A DNA stretch of 64,000 nucleotides, from contig NZ_SHNO01000002.1 of NCBI RefSeq assembly GCF_026262645.1, positions 186,001 through 250,000 of the forward strand, in the 5' to 3' direction. A program made the position numbers and the translations under genes. The notes under the pieces are model-generated. The model searched no databases. It had not been told where the DNA came from and was given only the letters and a program-made list of their open reading frames with translations. Positions 1-8,851 of the stretch are shown piece after piece. Source of the DNA: Candidatus Marimicrobium litorale (GTDB lineage Bacteria; Pseudomonadota; Gammaproteobacteria; Pseudomonadales; Halieaceae). Position 1 is the stretch's first letter. Each line of letters begins with the position of its first letter.

Positions 1-2
1 AG

Positions 3-245
3 ATTCGCCATTCAATTTTCGAAGGACAGATCATACCTTTAAGAAAACTGGAAGGTCTATTGCGAGAGAAGTTTGCAGAGTATGGAGATATACCTGTTGA
101 GGATTTTCGAAATGATAATGAGAGTCCGATAAACCGCATACAAAAAATGTCCGCCTTCATTCTCCATCAGTATCGAATTCGATTAGTGCTACTACTAGCC
201 AATGGAGATTATGTCGATTCGATACGACAGGAGAATATAGGCTAA
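3..245 (+). CDS. C-terminal part of an unknown protein (cut by window start)
   Basis: The frame is open from base 3 and stops at 243-245, giving about 80 codons with no stop. The gene therefore very likely starts left of the window. The visible part is charged and hydrophilic with a short hydrophobic stretch (IRLVLLLANG) near the end. I recognise no family or motif. Base composition is clearly more AT-rich than the housekeeping genes further right, as in the next gene. It lies 57 bases ahead of the trypsin-like protease gene on the same strand, so the two could be co-transcribed. A separate short ORF starting at TTG 60 is possible but less likely. Confidence 0.5.
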   Translation: MRHSIFEGQIIPLRKLEGLLREKFAEYGDIPVEDFRNDNESPINRIQKMSAFILHQYRIRLVLLLANGDYVDSIRQENIG

Positions 246-302
246 CAGTTAATCAATTGCTGTTACTGATAGAAGGAATGGCCAAAACGAACTAATACTA
301 AG

Positions 303-1028
303 GTGGCCCAGAAGGGGCCGGGTTATAGACACTGTGAGGGGAAATTATTGATTACCGCCAACGTCTTCAACAGAGTTTTTTTTATCAAGGTCGAGCAGTA
401 TGGTACTGGAACCGTTATCGATGTAGACGGGAAGCAATATCTTGTGACAGCCCGGCACCTATTAGGAGAAAGCTACGAGAATCCAGAGCTGGATTATTTC
501 CACGCTAATGAGTGGAAAGCACTGCCCATAAAGGTTGTCGGCATCTCTCGCACCAGTGCAGATGTGGCAGTATTCGCTACTAATATCACCCTTTGCCCAG
601 CCAATCTTCCACTCTCTGTAGGCTCTAAAGGCATGGTTATAAGCCAAGATCTCTTTTTTTTGGGGTTTCCCTATACATTGCGTACCGATGGTGGCGATGC
701 ACTCCAGGGCAGGCCGTGCCCCTTTATCAGGAAGGGCATATTGTCTTCGGCATTCGACGACGGCACGGGTGATGCGAAAATCTACATAGATGCGACGAAC
801 AATATAGGCTTTTCGGGAGGCCCGATTGTTTTCCAAACTGCAGGAAATCCTGGGTTTTCTGTCGCAGGGATAGTATCCGGATATCGAACAGAGGCCGAAG
901 ACGTAATTTGTGAGGAGGGCGAACGAACAGGATGGACGGTAGTCGCTAACACCGGTCTAACAATTGGGTATGATATCGATGAGGCGGTTAAGCTTATTCA
1001 ACGGAATCCAATAGGACACCCTGTTTAA
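303..1028 (+). CDS. Trypsin-like serine protease, apparently cytosolic
   Basis: A 241-residue chymotrypsin/trypsin-fold peptidase. The triad can be read directly: His52 in VTARHLL, Asp87 in SADVAVF and Ser171 in GFSGGPIVF, in the usual order and spacing for a single catalytic domain. There is no signal peptide, lipobox or membrane segment, and no PDZ domain, so it is not a DegP/DegQ periplasmic protease. Start: GTG at 303 has no well-placed Shine-Dalgarno; TTG at 348 is preceded by GAGGGGA at a good distance and would remove 15 residues without touching the domain. Composition is AT-rich like the preceding partial gene, suggesting acquired DNA next to ssrA. Stand-alone intracellular trypsin domains occur in bacterial conflict systems; that role is inference only. 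Confidence 0.75.
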   Translation: MAQKGPGYRHCEGKLLITANVFNRVFFIKVEQYGTGTVIDVDGKQYLVTARHLLGESYENPELDYFHANEWKALPIKVVGISRTSADVAVFATNITLCPANLPLSVGSKGMVISQDLFFLGFPYTLRTDGGDALQGRPCPFIRKGILSSAFDDGTGDAKIYIDATNNIGFSGGPIVFQTAGNPGFSVAGIVSGYRTEAEDVICEEGERTGWTVVANTGLTIGYDIDEAVKLIQRNPIGHPV

Positions 1029-1647
1029 TACCTGTGACGATCGCTCTTAGCTGTATCACGTTATTAACGGGGTATCGGTGCCATCCGCGTTGGCGGTAGA
1101 AATCTCAAAGACTTTGGGTGGGTGTTCGGCGTAGAGGGTGACGGAAGGGTGGTCCATAGGCTGTAGTACTCTTCTGGTGTTTGTTGATAGGTCATTGGTG
1201 GTATAACTGGGGGGACACTCAGATAGGTAATGTTAATTAGTGAGCCATATCAATGAGATGTACGCCTCAATCAATCGGCTGTATAGCAATTGAAGGATGA
1301 GCGTCCCCTCGCACTTTGAACAGGCTCTGCTGTGTTGGTTAACATCAGCACAATAGATAGGGACATACCCTTGTCCAGTTAATGATAGATAGCTATAACA
1401 CCGTGTGAGGCACCGACGCTCGTACGTTGGTAGCCATATAACAGGCGCTATTCTGTCTGTGTGACATATGCCTGAAAACTTTACCTGTGCGGGCATACAC
1501 TCTAAACATTTAGCGATAAATCACTAGGATACACACCCTGCGACGTTGAACGGTTTGAGGTAGCGCCTGTATTCAAGTGCTACCTGAGAACGAGCGAGGC
1601 GGTGTTGGCACTAGCCAATATTTTCGAAAGAGAGAGTTCAGGAGATT
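1029..1647. other. Intergenic stretch, no convincing gene
   Basis: 619 bases without a supportable gene. Short open frames exist on the minus strand (1064-1195 and 1233-1496), but they have no ribosome site and no recognisable family. Two overlapping minus-strand frames around 1064-1195 both look protein-like, as a decayed gene might. No terminator, tRNA or clear repeat was seen. Confidence 0.4.
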
Positions 1648-1995
1648 ATGATGAAGGCAATTATACTGATAGCAACATTCATCGCTACATGTGGCGCCAA
1701 TGCCCTGGCTGAAGAATACATCGGCAACAAGAGCAGCAACCGGTATAACGTTAACTCGACCGCTAACCCCTACGGGGCGGGCAGCCGCTATAACGCCAAT
1801 AGCGTGAACAACCCCAATGGACAGTACGGCAGTCGCTACAGCTCGAAGTCGGCCAATAACCCGTACGCCACCGATGCGCCAAAGCTCTACGACAGCGACG
1901 GCAACTACCGAGGCCGTTTGAGTACCAACCCGTACGATCCGGATTCGACGTCCAACCCCTACGGGCGATACGGGAGCAAATACTCCAGTGACTAA
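1648..1995 (+). CDS. Small secreted NPYG-repeat protein
   Basis: A 115-residue protein with a clear signal peptide (hydrophobic IILIATFIA core, likely cleavage after ANALA near residue 21). The mature part is built of degenerate repeats of about 15-20 residues, rich in Asn, Tyr, Gly and Ser, with the recurring core NPYG followed by GS-R/K-Y (for example STANPYGAGSRY and TSNPYGRYGSKY). One segment, APKLYDSDGNYRGRL, interrupts the repeats. GGAG lies 6-7 bases before the ATG. From memory, similar repeat proteins are widespread and uncharacterised in Proteobacteria and often run longer, so this one may end early. No cysteine or enzymatic motif is present in the mature part. Function unknown; an exported, intrinsically disordered or surface-associated protein is the safest description. 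Confidence 0.7.
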   Translation: MMKAIILIATFIATCGANALAEEYIGNKSSNRYNVNSTANPYGAGSRYNANSVNNPNGQYGSRYSSKSANNPYATDAPKLYDSDGNYRGRLSTNPYDPDSTSNPYGRYGSKYSSD

Positions 1996-2062
1996 TCGGC
2001 TCTCTACATCGTTGTTTTTTCGGGGTATTTTATGCTTTAGATGATAATGTGTTATCTATAGT

Positions 2063-2453
2063 TGGTGGAGGCGGCGGGAATTGAACCCGCGTCCGCCAGT
2101 GCTCTGCCATTGGCTCTACATGCTTAGACCCCGTTAATTAATTTAGCCGCACACAGCCCAACGGGCAGGACGTGATTAGCGAGCCCTGAAAAAGTTTAGC
2201 GGCTTGGTCCAGGACATAACAAGCTGCGATCCAGTTCTGTATGACAGTCAATAGCGCGGGGCTGGAACCTTGCTAAAGACCGCTAGGGCCGAAGCCACTA
2301 GAAGGTGTTAAACGGGCTACTTACGCAGCCAGTTGTGCACCGTAGTTGTCGTCGTTGGCAACTAATAGTTTGCAGCTTTGGATTAACGTGATTGGCTACC
2401 ATCACGGCATGCACCTCAGGGTTTGCTACCGTCGTCGAATCCGAATCGCCCCC
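2063..2453 (-). ncRNA. ssrA: tmRNA (transfer-messenger RNA)
   Basis: One-piece tmRNA. The 5' end GGGGGCG pairs with CGCCTCC just before the 3' CCA to form the 7-bp acceptor stem with one G-U pair. The 3' arm has the T-loop GGGTTCAATTCCC. The resume codon and tag read ANDDNYGAQLAA followed by TAA (minus strand 2359-2321), a typical gammaproteobacterial degradation tag ending LAA-like. With SmpB (encoded at 6852-7334) it frees stalled ribosomes and marks the truncated peptide for ClpXP-type proteolysis. It is transcribed in the same direction as the large gene upstream of it (2560-6390). The 3' end is a common island integration site, and the DNA beyond it looks foreign. Confidence 0.97.
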
Positions 2454-2466
2454 AGTGTGAAGCGCC

Positions 2467-2472
2467 ATTATA
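2467..2472 (-). promoter_or_regulatory. -10 box of the ssrA promoter
   Basis: A perfect TATAAT on the minus strand, 13 bases upstream of the mature tmRNA 5' end. That leaves a short leader that RNase P would remove. The -35 region is weak (no good TTGACA at 16-18 bases). Confidence 0.6.
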
Positions 2473-2559
2473 GCGCAAAAAGCGCCGCAATCAGTGATTA
2501 CGGCCCTAAAAGGTATTTATGGGCATTTCGCAGATATTCAAGGCCGCGCGTGGGGCGGG

Positions 2560-5500
2560 TTAGCCGTTACTGGCGGCCTGGGTGGCGTCGTCGCTGGGGC
2601 ACATGCGCTGCGAGGAGCGCGCCACTGCCGATTTCGGGCAGATCTCTTTCTGGATCAGATCCTGTATGGGCGGGCAGGGGTTCTCGCTGGCCATGGCGCG
2701 TTTCAATACGCTCTCGGCCAGTATGGACAGGCCTCCGGTCATAATGGCGGCCCAGCCGCGCCACAGCAGGCTGGTGGCGCGGGGTACCACCTGGGGGTCA
2801 GTGAGGCTGCCGCGTACCTCGATTGAGTTGGAAATCACGTTACCGATGGACAGGCCCACCCCCTCGCGTGAACGGGATTCAAAGTTGAGCTGCATGGTTT
2901 CTTTCTTCAGGTTCATTTTGATGCGTCCCAGCAGGTTGGCCTGGTTGGTGCGCATGGCGTAGCCGTAGGGCGTTTCGCCTTTGCCTTCTTTGAATTCTGC
3001 GACCGTCACGCCGCATTGCAGTTCTGGCGTTTGCTGCTCGAACCCGGGCAACAGTGCGCTGAACACGGCAAAGGCGATATTGGACGAGAGCAGCGCGGTG
3101 TTCATGTAGTTGAAGGGGCCCGGTCCCAGCTCCAGATACAACAGGCCATCGAGATTCGCCGCCAGTTCTGCCGTGCTCTGCCCCTGGCTCGTCAATGCGA
3201 CAAAGCCGCTGCGCGTGTAGGTATCCTTATCCAGAAGGCCGCGCACGTTGCTGAAGTCCGAGCGCAGCGTTGCAGTTGCCGGGGTCACATTCGAGTTGAG
3301 CTTAAGGTCTACCTGTCCCTGTCCGCCGTTGATCGCATCTGATTTCGCGAAGACATCGAGCGCACCTTCTTTCACCTCGGCGGTAAAATTCAACTCGCCC
3401 AGGGTAATCACGGTGCTTTTGAGGCTGTCGAGTGTGCCTGAAATATTGACGTCGATCTTTTTCAGGTCGTCCAGCGGCAGGGGGTCGTCGCTGAATAGCC
3501 TGTCCTTTTTCTTGCTGTTGTCATCCCCGCCGAACAAACGCAGTGGTGCTCTGAGCACACTGCCAACCATCCCGGCGCTGGCCCGGGCCACTTTACTGAT
3601 GCCACCGCTCGACTTTTTTGAGCTGTCCTCGGCGCCCTTGTCGTCGACGTGACGGGTTTCCCATGGAACCAGGTCAATGGTGGCGTTGGTCAGGGTAACG
3701 TCCAGCTGTGGAACAGCGCTGTTAACATACCGAACCGTGCCGCGCAGGTAGCTGTCACCCAGCCGCACGGACTCTATTTCCGCTTCTACTCCCTTGGGCA
3801 CGCGGCGCGCATAAATTTTTATATCGCGTTGCGGATTCTGTGTGCCGGGCCGCATTGCCTTGCTGGCAAGGTCGACCTTGCCCGACAGGTTTGCAATAAC
3901 GTCTGACACGGTGCGGCCATGGCTGTTGAGGTTTGCTTCACCAAATACCGGCACGGGTGTCAGGTTGGGGTCGCGAATGAGGAACTGGTCGAGGTCCAGA
4001 TTCTTGAGTTGTGCGTGCAGCTCTACCTTGGCATCTTCGTTTTTCCAGGCGACCTCGCCGCTGGCAGTCATGCGGCCGCCGTGACTGGCGAGCGCCAGTT
4101 TCTCAATTTTGAACAAATCGGCGTCGGTGGCCAGCGCCAGATCCATATCGCTGATCGGGGCGTCGCCCACGGTGAGTGAGTCCGCCTGAATGTTGAAATG
4201 CGCGGCGCCCATCTTTCGCAAGGTTTGCAGAAAGTTGGATTGATCCGCTTTTTCGGGGCTCGCGGGGAGCAGGTGAAGCAGTGCATCCAGATCCAGCTTC
4301 TTCGATGTCAGGTCAACGACAAGCCAGGGCTTGCGTGTGACGACCATCGATACGTTGCCATCGATATCCTGCTCTGCTGAATCCACGCTGAGCTCGGTGA
4401 GTGTCAGCCCCACGATGTCATCGCCCTCAATCACAAAGCGGCCGTTGCCGCTGAAGCTCAGTTGCTCGTTGTCGCGGGCTTTGCGTTGCCAATCGTTATC
4501 GGGTCGCACCTCGATATCCAGCCGGGTGTTACCTCGCAGGTTCTTGAAAATATCCTCCATCTCTGTGCCGGTGCCAGCAAATTTCAGTGTGCCGGATGTG
4601 CGGCTGTGCAGGAAGTTGGGTTGCTGGAACATGCCCGGCAGGTCCAGTCGCGTAAACGTCATCGCCAGTGAGTAGCTCTCATTATCGACGGTTGGGTAGT
4701 CCGCCTTCAACACAAAGTCGAGTGCGCCGCCGGTTACGCCGGTGCCATGTGCTGTCAGTGAGCCTTTTACATCATCGCGTAACAGATGCATATCTGCTTT
4801 GGCCAGCGACAGCCCCGGTGCCTGCACGTCGGTGATGTCCAGCGTCCAGTCCAGTTCGAGGCTGGGTACCAGACCGAGGTATTCAGGGAGGGCCACACCC
4901 TTGCTGGCGTTCTCGGATGTTGTGTCAAACAGAAAACCCAGGTGCAATGTCTCTCCGCTAAGATCCAGCGTCAGCTTGCGCTGCTGCCCCGTGCCCGAGA
5001 GTTCGGCGGTGCCCTCGAAGTGGCCTTCACCAATATCAACTTTCAAATGCTCGAGGGCGAATGCGCTGGGCTTGCTGGCCAGCATCGCCTCCAGTTTCAC
5101 AGGCGTTTCGCTGGTGCCAGAATGGCTGCCACCCAGCTCCACGTGACCATCAAGGGAATACAGCAGCGTGCCCCAGGTGGTGCCTTTACCTTTAAGCTGT
5201 GTGCTGCCATCGTCCCAGTGCCAGTCGGTGTCGGCGAAAAAGGGGCCGATGCCGCCTTCACCGGGTTTGGCGTCGACTGCCGCGTCGAGACTGACCACCC
5301 ATCCCGCCGCAGAGCTGCCGATCGCCAGCTTGCCAGAGAGGTTTGCCTTGGGGCCTTCAAGCTGCAGGGAATCTACGCGCAGTCCGTTTGCATCCATTGT
5401 GAAGTCGAGTGTCGTGTCGCGCACGGCCTCACCGTCGACCGCAAGTTTACCTATCTGCAGACGCCCCTTGTGCGACCACAGGTTCAGTGCAGGCAATGGC

Positions 5501-6390
5501 TTGGCCAGAAATGTTTCGGCGGTCGCTGCATCGCCGGGGGATTGATAGGCCGTTACAAAATCTTTCAGCGCATTCATCTGCAATTGTTCAAGCCGGCTGT
5601 CCGACGTGTTGGGTAAGCTCCACGGTGCAGTGCCCGAGGCCTGCACCGTCACGCGGGTGTCTGCGGCATCCAGCGCGGCGTCCAGCGTGTAGGCCGAGGT
5701 TTTCCCGGGCGAGAGCGCAGCGTTCAGCGAAAAGTGCGAATGTTCTGCCTGCTTGATCGCGCCCGTCACCGCAAGGCGCACGGCGTCGAGCGACAGCAGG
5801 GCATCCAGCGAGGCCAGCTCTGCTTTGTAGGCAGCGGTGCCAGCGGCACGCTCGTCATGCCACTTGATCTTAAAGCTCCCGTCCGCCTCGCGCGTCCAGT
5901 GCGCATTGACCACAGGGTAGGCATCGCCGCTATCCGTGACATAGCGACCACTGTCCAGAGCGAGCTTTTTGGGAATCCAGGGGTCGAGAAAATGGAAGTC
6001 ATCGGGCAGGGGCTTGCCCGAGCTTGGCCAGCGGGAGAGATTCAGCGTCAGGTCATCGGCGCTGACATGCCGCAGTCGTACTTTGCCGACCAGCAGGTCT
6101 GTTATTACCACCGAAACTTTCACATTGGTCGCGACAACGCTGGGTTTCTCTGGGTCGCCCATCACCAGCCGTGCGCTGGTGGCGCTCATTTGCAGCAGGT
6201 GTGCGTCGATAGGGGCGAGGACTACCGGCAAGCCCAGTTGCCGGGTCAGGAGCGGGCCGAGCTGCTGGTCGAGCATGCTCGCCGCAAAGCGGTTGCCCCA
6301 CAGTGCCAGTGCACCGAGGCCGAGTAACACAATGGATACGAAGACAAAACGTTTCACAGACGTAAAGACCTGACAGTAGGGGTGCGTCAT
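2560..6390 (-). CDS. AsmA-family protein, putative inter-membrane lipid transport
   Basis: About 1276 residues: a short cytoplasmic N-terminus, one membrane anchor (FVFVSIVLLGLGALALW), then a very long periplasmic region of repetitive beta-rich segments alternating with LxLxG/A patterns. Repeated phrases such as GKLAIGS, LDLSGE and FNIQADSLTVGD are typical of AsmA/YhdP/TamB-like beta-groove proteins. Length matches E. coli YhdP (about 1266), but which AsmA subfamily it belongs to cannot be settled by eye. Related proteins form hydrophobic grooves that carry phospholipid to the outer membrane (known of the family). The frame is open up to 6522, but ATG at 6390, or GTG a further 11 codons in, puts the anchor at the N-terminus as expected. 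It lies downstream of smpB behind a terminator and probably has its own promoter. Confidence 0.8.
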   Translation of the reverse strand: MTHPYCQVFTSVKRFVFVSIVLLGLGALALWGNRFAASMLDQQLGPLLTRQLGLPVVLAPIDAHLLQMSATSARLVMGDPEKPSVVATNVKVSVVITDLLVGKVRLRHVSADDLTLNLSRWPSSGKPLPDDFHFLDPWIPKKLALDSGRYVTDSGDAYPVVNAHWTREADGSFKIKWHDERAAGTAAYKAELASLDALLSLDAVRLAVTGAIKQAEHSHFSLNAALSPGKTSAYTLDAALDAADTRVTVQASGTAPWSLPNTSDSRLEQLQMNALKDFVTAYQSPGDAATAETFLAKPLPALNLWSHKGRLQIGKLAVDGEAVRDTTLDFTMDANGLRVDSLQLEGPKANLSGKLAIGSSAAGWVVSLDAAVDAKPGEGGIGPFFADTDWHWDDGSTQLKGKGTTWGTLLYSLDGHVELGGSHSGTSETPVKLEAMLASKPSAFALEHLKVDIGEGHFEGTAELSGTGQQRKLTLDLSGETLHLGFLFDTTSENASKGVALPEYLGLVPSLELDWTLDITDVQAPGLSLAKADMHLLRDDVKGSLTAHGTGVTGGALDFVLKADYPTVDNESYSLAMTFTRLDLPGMFQQPNFLHSRTSGTLKFAGTGTEMEDIFKNLRGNTRLDIEVRPDNDWQRKARDNEQLSFSGNGRFVIEGDDIVGLTLTELSVDSAEQDIDGNVSMVVTRKPWLVVDLTSKKLDLDALLHLLPASPEKADQSNFLQTLRKMGAAHFNIQADSLTVGDAPISDMDLALATDADLFKIEKLALASHGGRMTASGEVAWKNEDAKVELHAQLKNLDLDQFLIRDPNLTPVPVFGEANLNSHGRTVSDVIANLSGKVDLASKAMRPGTQNPQRDIKIYARRVPKGVEAEIESVRLGDSYLRGTVRYVNSAVPQLDVTLTNATIDLVPWETRHVDDKGAEDSSKKSSGGISKVARASAGMVGSVLRAPLRLFGGDDNSKKKDRLFSDDPLPLDDLKKIDVNISGTLDSLKSTVITLGELNFTAEVKEGALDVFAKSDAINGGQGQVDLKLNSNVTPATATLRSDFSNVRGLLDKDTYTRSGFVALTSQGQSTAELAANLDGLLYLELGPGPFNYMNTALLSSNIAFAVFSALLPGFEQQTPELQCGVTVAEFKEGKGETPYGYAMRTNQANLLGRIKMNLKKETMQLNFESRSREGVGLSIGNVISNSIEVRGSLTDPQVVPRATSLLWRGWAAIMTGGLSILAESVLKRAMASENPCPPIQDLIQKEICPKSAVARSSQRMCPSDDATQAASNG

Positions 6391-6542
6391 GGTAGCAGCG
6401 CGCTGTGTCGCATGCCACGTTGCATTGCCGCTGGAGGGCATCCGTTTGCAGTGGCGCTGCGTGGTCGAAAGCACGGCCTGCACGCGGGCACCTGATGCGG
6501 GGCAGCCGCCGGTGGGCATCAACTAAGGTGGGTGAACGGAGC

Positions 6543-6588
6543 AAAAAAAAGCCGCAGTCGGCAAGTCTACTGCTGACCGATCGCGGCT
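6543..6588 (-). terminator. Rho-independent terminator after smpB
   Basis: On the minus strand an imperfect 12-bp stem (arms 6577-6588 and 6550-6561, two internal mismatches) is followed directly by eight T's. It lies about 260 bases past the smpB stop and before the AsmA-like gene, separating the two transcripts. Confidence 0.75.
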
Positions 6589-6611
6589 TGTACTTTTTTT
6601 AATCGCCCCTG

Positions 6612-6637
6612 CGGGTGGTGGTGCGCACCACTGCCCG
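6612..6637. repeat. Interrupted inverted repeat, possible operator
   Basis: A perfect 14-bp palindrome GTGGTGCGCACCAC (6618-6631) is flanked by CGGG and CCCG, giving a 26-bp interrupted inverted repeat. It lies in the 460-base gap between the AsmA-like gene and smpB, next to the smpB terminator but without a T-tract. It could be a dimeric regulator site for the AsmA-like gene. The rest of the gap (6391-6851) shows nothing else I can name. Confidence 0.3.
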
Positions 6638-6851
6638 TGGGGCACTTTCCTCCATGGGAAAGTATGGCGGTAGTTACCGTATAACATTGTGCAAACGTTC
6701 CGTTGCGAAACGAACAGCCCCGATGGGGGCGTTCAGCCTTGCGGCATCTGCACTGTTAAATATGGTCGCGATCCGTGAAAAGGGCAAATTATTCGATAGA
6801 CCGAGTGTGCATAACGTGGCATCGCTTAAGACGAACTCGATGCGTGTGGTC

Positions 6852-7334
6852 TTATTGCTTTACATTGTCTCTGACAATGCGTTGTTTTTGGCGGCTCCAG
6901 TCACGGTCTTTCTCGGTGTCGCGCTTGTCGTGTGATTTTTTGCCGGTGGCCAGCGCAAGGCGTGCTTTCACCAGGTGGCCTTTCCAGTACAGCTGCGTGC
7001 ACACGCAGGTTTGTCCTTTCTTGGTGGTCGCATCCAGTATCTTCGCCAGCTCTTTTTTATTCAGCAGTAATTTGCGCGTGCGGGTCGGCTCGGCCACCAC
7101 ATGGGTTGAGGCGGTATCCAGTGGAATAATATGACAGCCCAGCAGCCAGGCCTCGCCATTTTTCATCAGTACGTAGGTGTCGGCCAGATCCGCCTGGCCC
7201 AGACGCAGGCTCTTTACCTCCCAGCCTGCCAGTGCAACGCCCGCCTCAAAATCATCTGACAGTTTGTAATCAAAGCTGGCGCGCCGATTGCGGGCAATCA
7301 CGTTGTCGTGCTTCTTGGGTTTCTTCTTGGACAT
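6852..7334 (-). CDS. smpB: SsrA-binding protein SmpB
   Basis: 160 residues starting [19 protein letters not shown], the usual gammaproteobacterial SmpB N-terminus. It continues with the OB-fold core ([31 protein letters not shown]) and the basic C-terminal tail ([20 protein letters not shown]) that mimics an mRNA/anticodon in the decoding centre. Longer in-frame starts to 7448 would add a non-conserved extension and are rejected. A perfect TATAAT (7347-7342) lies only 7 bases before the ATG with no Shine-Dalgarno between, so the message may be leaderless. The partner RNA, ssrA, is encoded 4.4 kb away on the same strand. Confidence 0.95.
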   Translation of the reverse strand: MSKKKPKKHDNVIARNRRASFDYKLSDDFEAGVALAGWEVKSLRLGQADLADTYVLMKNGEAWLLGCHIIPLDTASTHVVAEPTRTRKLLLNKKELAKILDATTKKGQTCVCTQLYWKGHLVKARLALATGKKSHDKRDTEKDRDWSRQKQRIVRDNVKQ

Positions 7335-7341
7335 GGCGCGC

Positions 7342-7347
7342 ATTATA
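7342..7347 (-). promoter_or_regulatory. Perfect -10 box just upstream of smpB
   Basis: TATAAT on the minus strand, separated from the smpB ATG by gcgcgcc only. A start 6-8 bases downstream would begin at or within two bases of the ATG. The -35 region is poor. Confidence 0.4.
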
Positions 7348-7441
7348 CGGCCCTCGCTGCGGGCGGGAACGTGAATCTTCCTCTTTTCAAGTAACGCCAG
7401 CTGGGGCAGTCTAAGCTGATGAATAGTATGGCTTTTTTGAG

Positions 7442-8818
7442 ATGACAAAGGCCGTTGTCGGCAGCGATGACCAGTGGGGCACGCGGACGACGTTTTTCCT
7501 CGCGCTGTCGGCCGCGGCGATCGGGCTCGGCAACATCTGGCGTTTTTCCTACCTCACCGGCGAATACGGTGGCGGCGCTTTCGTGATCAGCTATGTGGCG
7601 TGCCTGTTGCTGGTAGCAGTGCCCCTGTTAATTGCCGAGGTCGTGCTGGGCGCCCAGGGCGGGCCTGGCCCCGTTGCGGCTATTCATCGGGCGGGCGATG
7701 CGTCGGGGTTATCCCGGGGCTGGGGGTTGGTGGGCGTGCTGGCCTCTGTTTGTGGGCTGCTTATTCTGTCCTGTCTTATTGTGGTGGCGGGCTGGTGTAT
7801 GGCGTATGCCGGCTTTATGCACAGTGGCGTTTTTTCATCCGCGGTCCCGGTCGAAGTAGGGCAACACTTTGCCGGTTACCTCAGCGACCCCGCCCCCCAG
7901 ATGTATTGGCAAAGCCTGTTCCTGTTGATGGCCGCCGGCACCCTGGTGCTCGGTATCCGGCGCGGCCTGGCGCTGCTGGTCTGGCTGGTAGTGCCACTGG
8001 CCGTCGCGCTGCTGGCCTTCCTGATCAAGTTTAATTTCGATAATGGCAATATCGAGGCTGCCGGTGATTTTCTGTTTACAACACGCATGGCAGACTTCTC
8101 GCCCCGCACGGTGTTAATGGCGCTGGCGCACGCGTTGTTCACGCTGGCGATTGGCGTGGGCACGGGCATCAGTTACGGGGCGTATGCGGCCGGCGATATT
8201 CCCCCGGGGCGGTCGGTGATTGCCGTGGCGTTATTCGATACGCTGTTTGGCTTGCTGGCGGGTATTGCGATTTTCCCCGTGGTGTTTGCCAACAATCTGG
8301 AGCCCGCCGTGGGCCCGGGCCTGTTGTTTATCAGCCTGCCGTATGCCTTTGGTAACCTGCAGCAAGGCGAGTTGGCCGGCACGGTATTTTTTCTGCTGAT
8401 GACCGTGGCGGCCCTCGGCTCGGCGGTGGCGATCAAGGAGCCCATTGTGGCGGGCCTGATCCGTCATCTGCGACTGTCGCGTTTCACGGCCTGTCTGGTG
8501 GTTGGGGCGGTGGTTTGGTTGATGGCGCAGGCGGTGGTGGTGTCGCTCGGGCCGGGTAACGCCTTTCCGTCGCTGGGTGGTGGTAATCTGTTGGGCCTGT
8601 TCGATATTCTGACTGCGGGCGTCTTGCTGCCGGTGGTCGCCTTTTTACTGTCCCTGCTGGTGGGCTGGCGCCTCTCGCCTGAGCTGTTGCGTGAGGGTTT
8701 GGCGCGGGAGTCAGATCGGTTTTTCTCGCTCTGGTACTTCCTGTTGCGCTATATTGCGCCGCCGGCGATCGCGCTGCTCCTGTTGATGTCTGCCCTGGGG
8801 GAGTCGGGAATTGTATGA
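7442..8818 (+). CDS. Neurotransmitter:sodium symporter (NSS/SNF) family transporter
   Basis: 458 residues with about 11-12 hydrophobic helices. The N-terminal signature GLGNIWRF at residues 28-35, followed by GGGAFVISY, is the unwound TM1/TM2 region that binds Na+ and substrate in LeuT-type symporters. Members of this family import amino acids or small amines using the sodium gradient; the substrate cannot be read from sequence. Divergent from smpB with a 107-base spacer; 33 bases ahead of ratA on the same strand, so it may be co-transcribed with the rat/rnfH genes, although it is not usual in that conserved cluster. No clear Shine-Dalgarno precedes the ATG. Confidence 0.9.
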   Translation: MTKAVVGSDDQWGTRTTFFLALSAAAIGLGNIWRFSYLTGEYGGGAFVISYVACLLLVAVPLLIAEVVLGAQGGPGPVAAIHRAGDASGLSRGWGLVGVLASVCGLLILSCLIVVAGWCMAYAGFMHSGVFSSAVPVEVGQHFAGYLSDPAPQMYWQSLFLLMAAGTLVLGIRRGLALLVWLVVPLAVALLAFLIKFNFDNGNIEAAGDFLFTTRMADFSPRTVLMALAHALFTLAIGVGTGISYGAYAAGDIPPGRSVIAVALFDTLFGLLAGIAIFPVVFANNLEPAVGPGLLFISLPYAFGNLQQGELAGTVFFLLMTVAALGSAVAIKEPIVAGLIRHLRLSRFTACLVVGAVVWLMAQAVVVSLGPGNAFPSLGGGNLLGLFDILTAGVLLPVVAFLLSLLVGWRLSPELLREGLARESDRFFSLWYFLLRYIAPPAIALLLLMSALGESGIV

Positions 8819-8851
8819 GCAGGAGCAAGCTATCAACGTGGAGCCCAGTGC

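Noticed and set aside
1064-1195. Two overlapping minus-strand frames that look protein-like, possibly a decayed transposase or other gene
   Set aside because: Too short, no ribosome site, and no motif I can name; composition alone does not support a gene.
1233-1496. 87-codon minus-strand open frame
   Set aside because: No ribosome site, odd composition and no recognisable domain.
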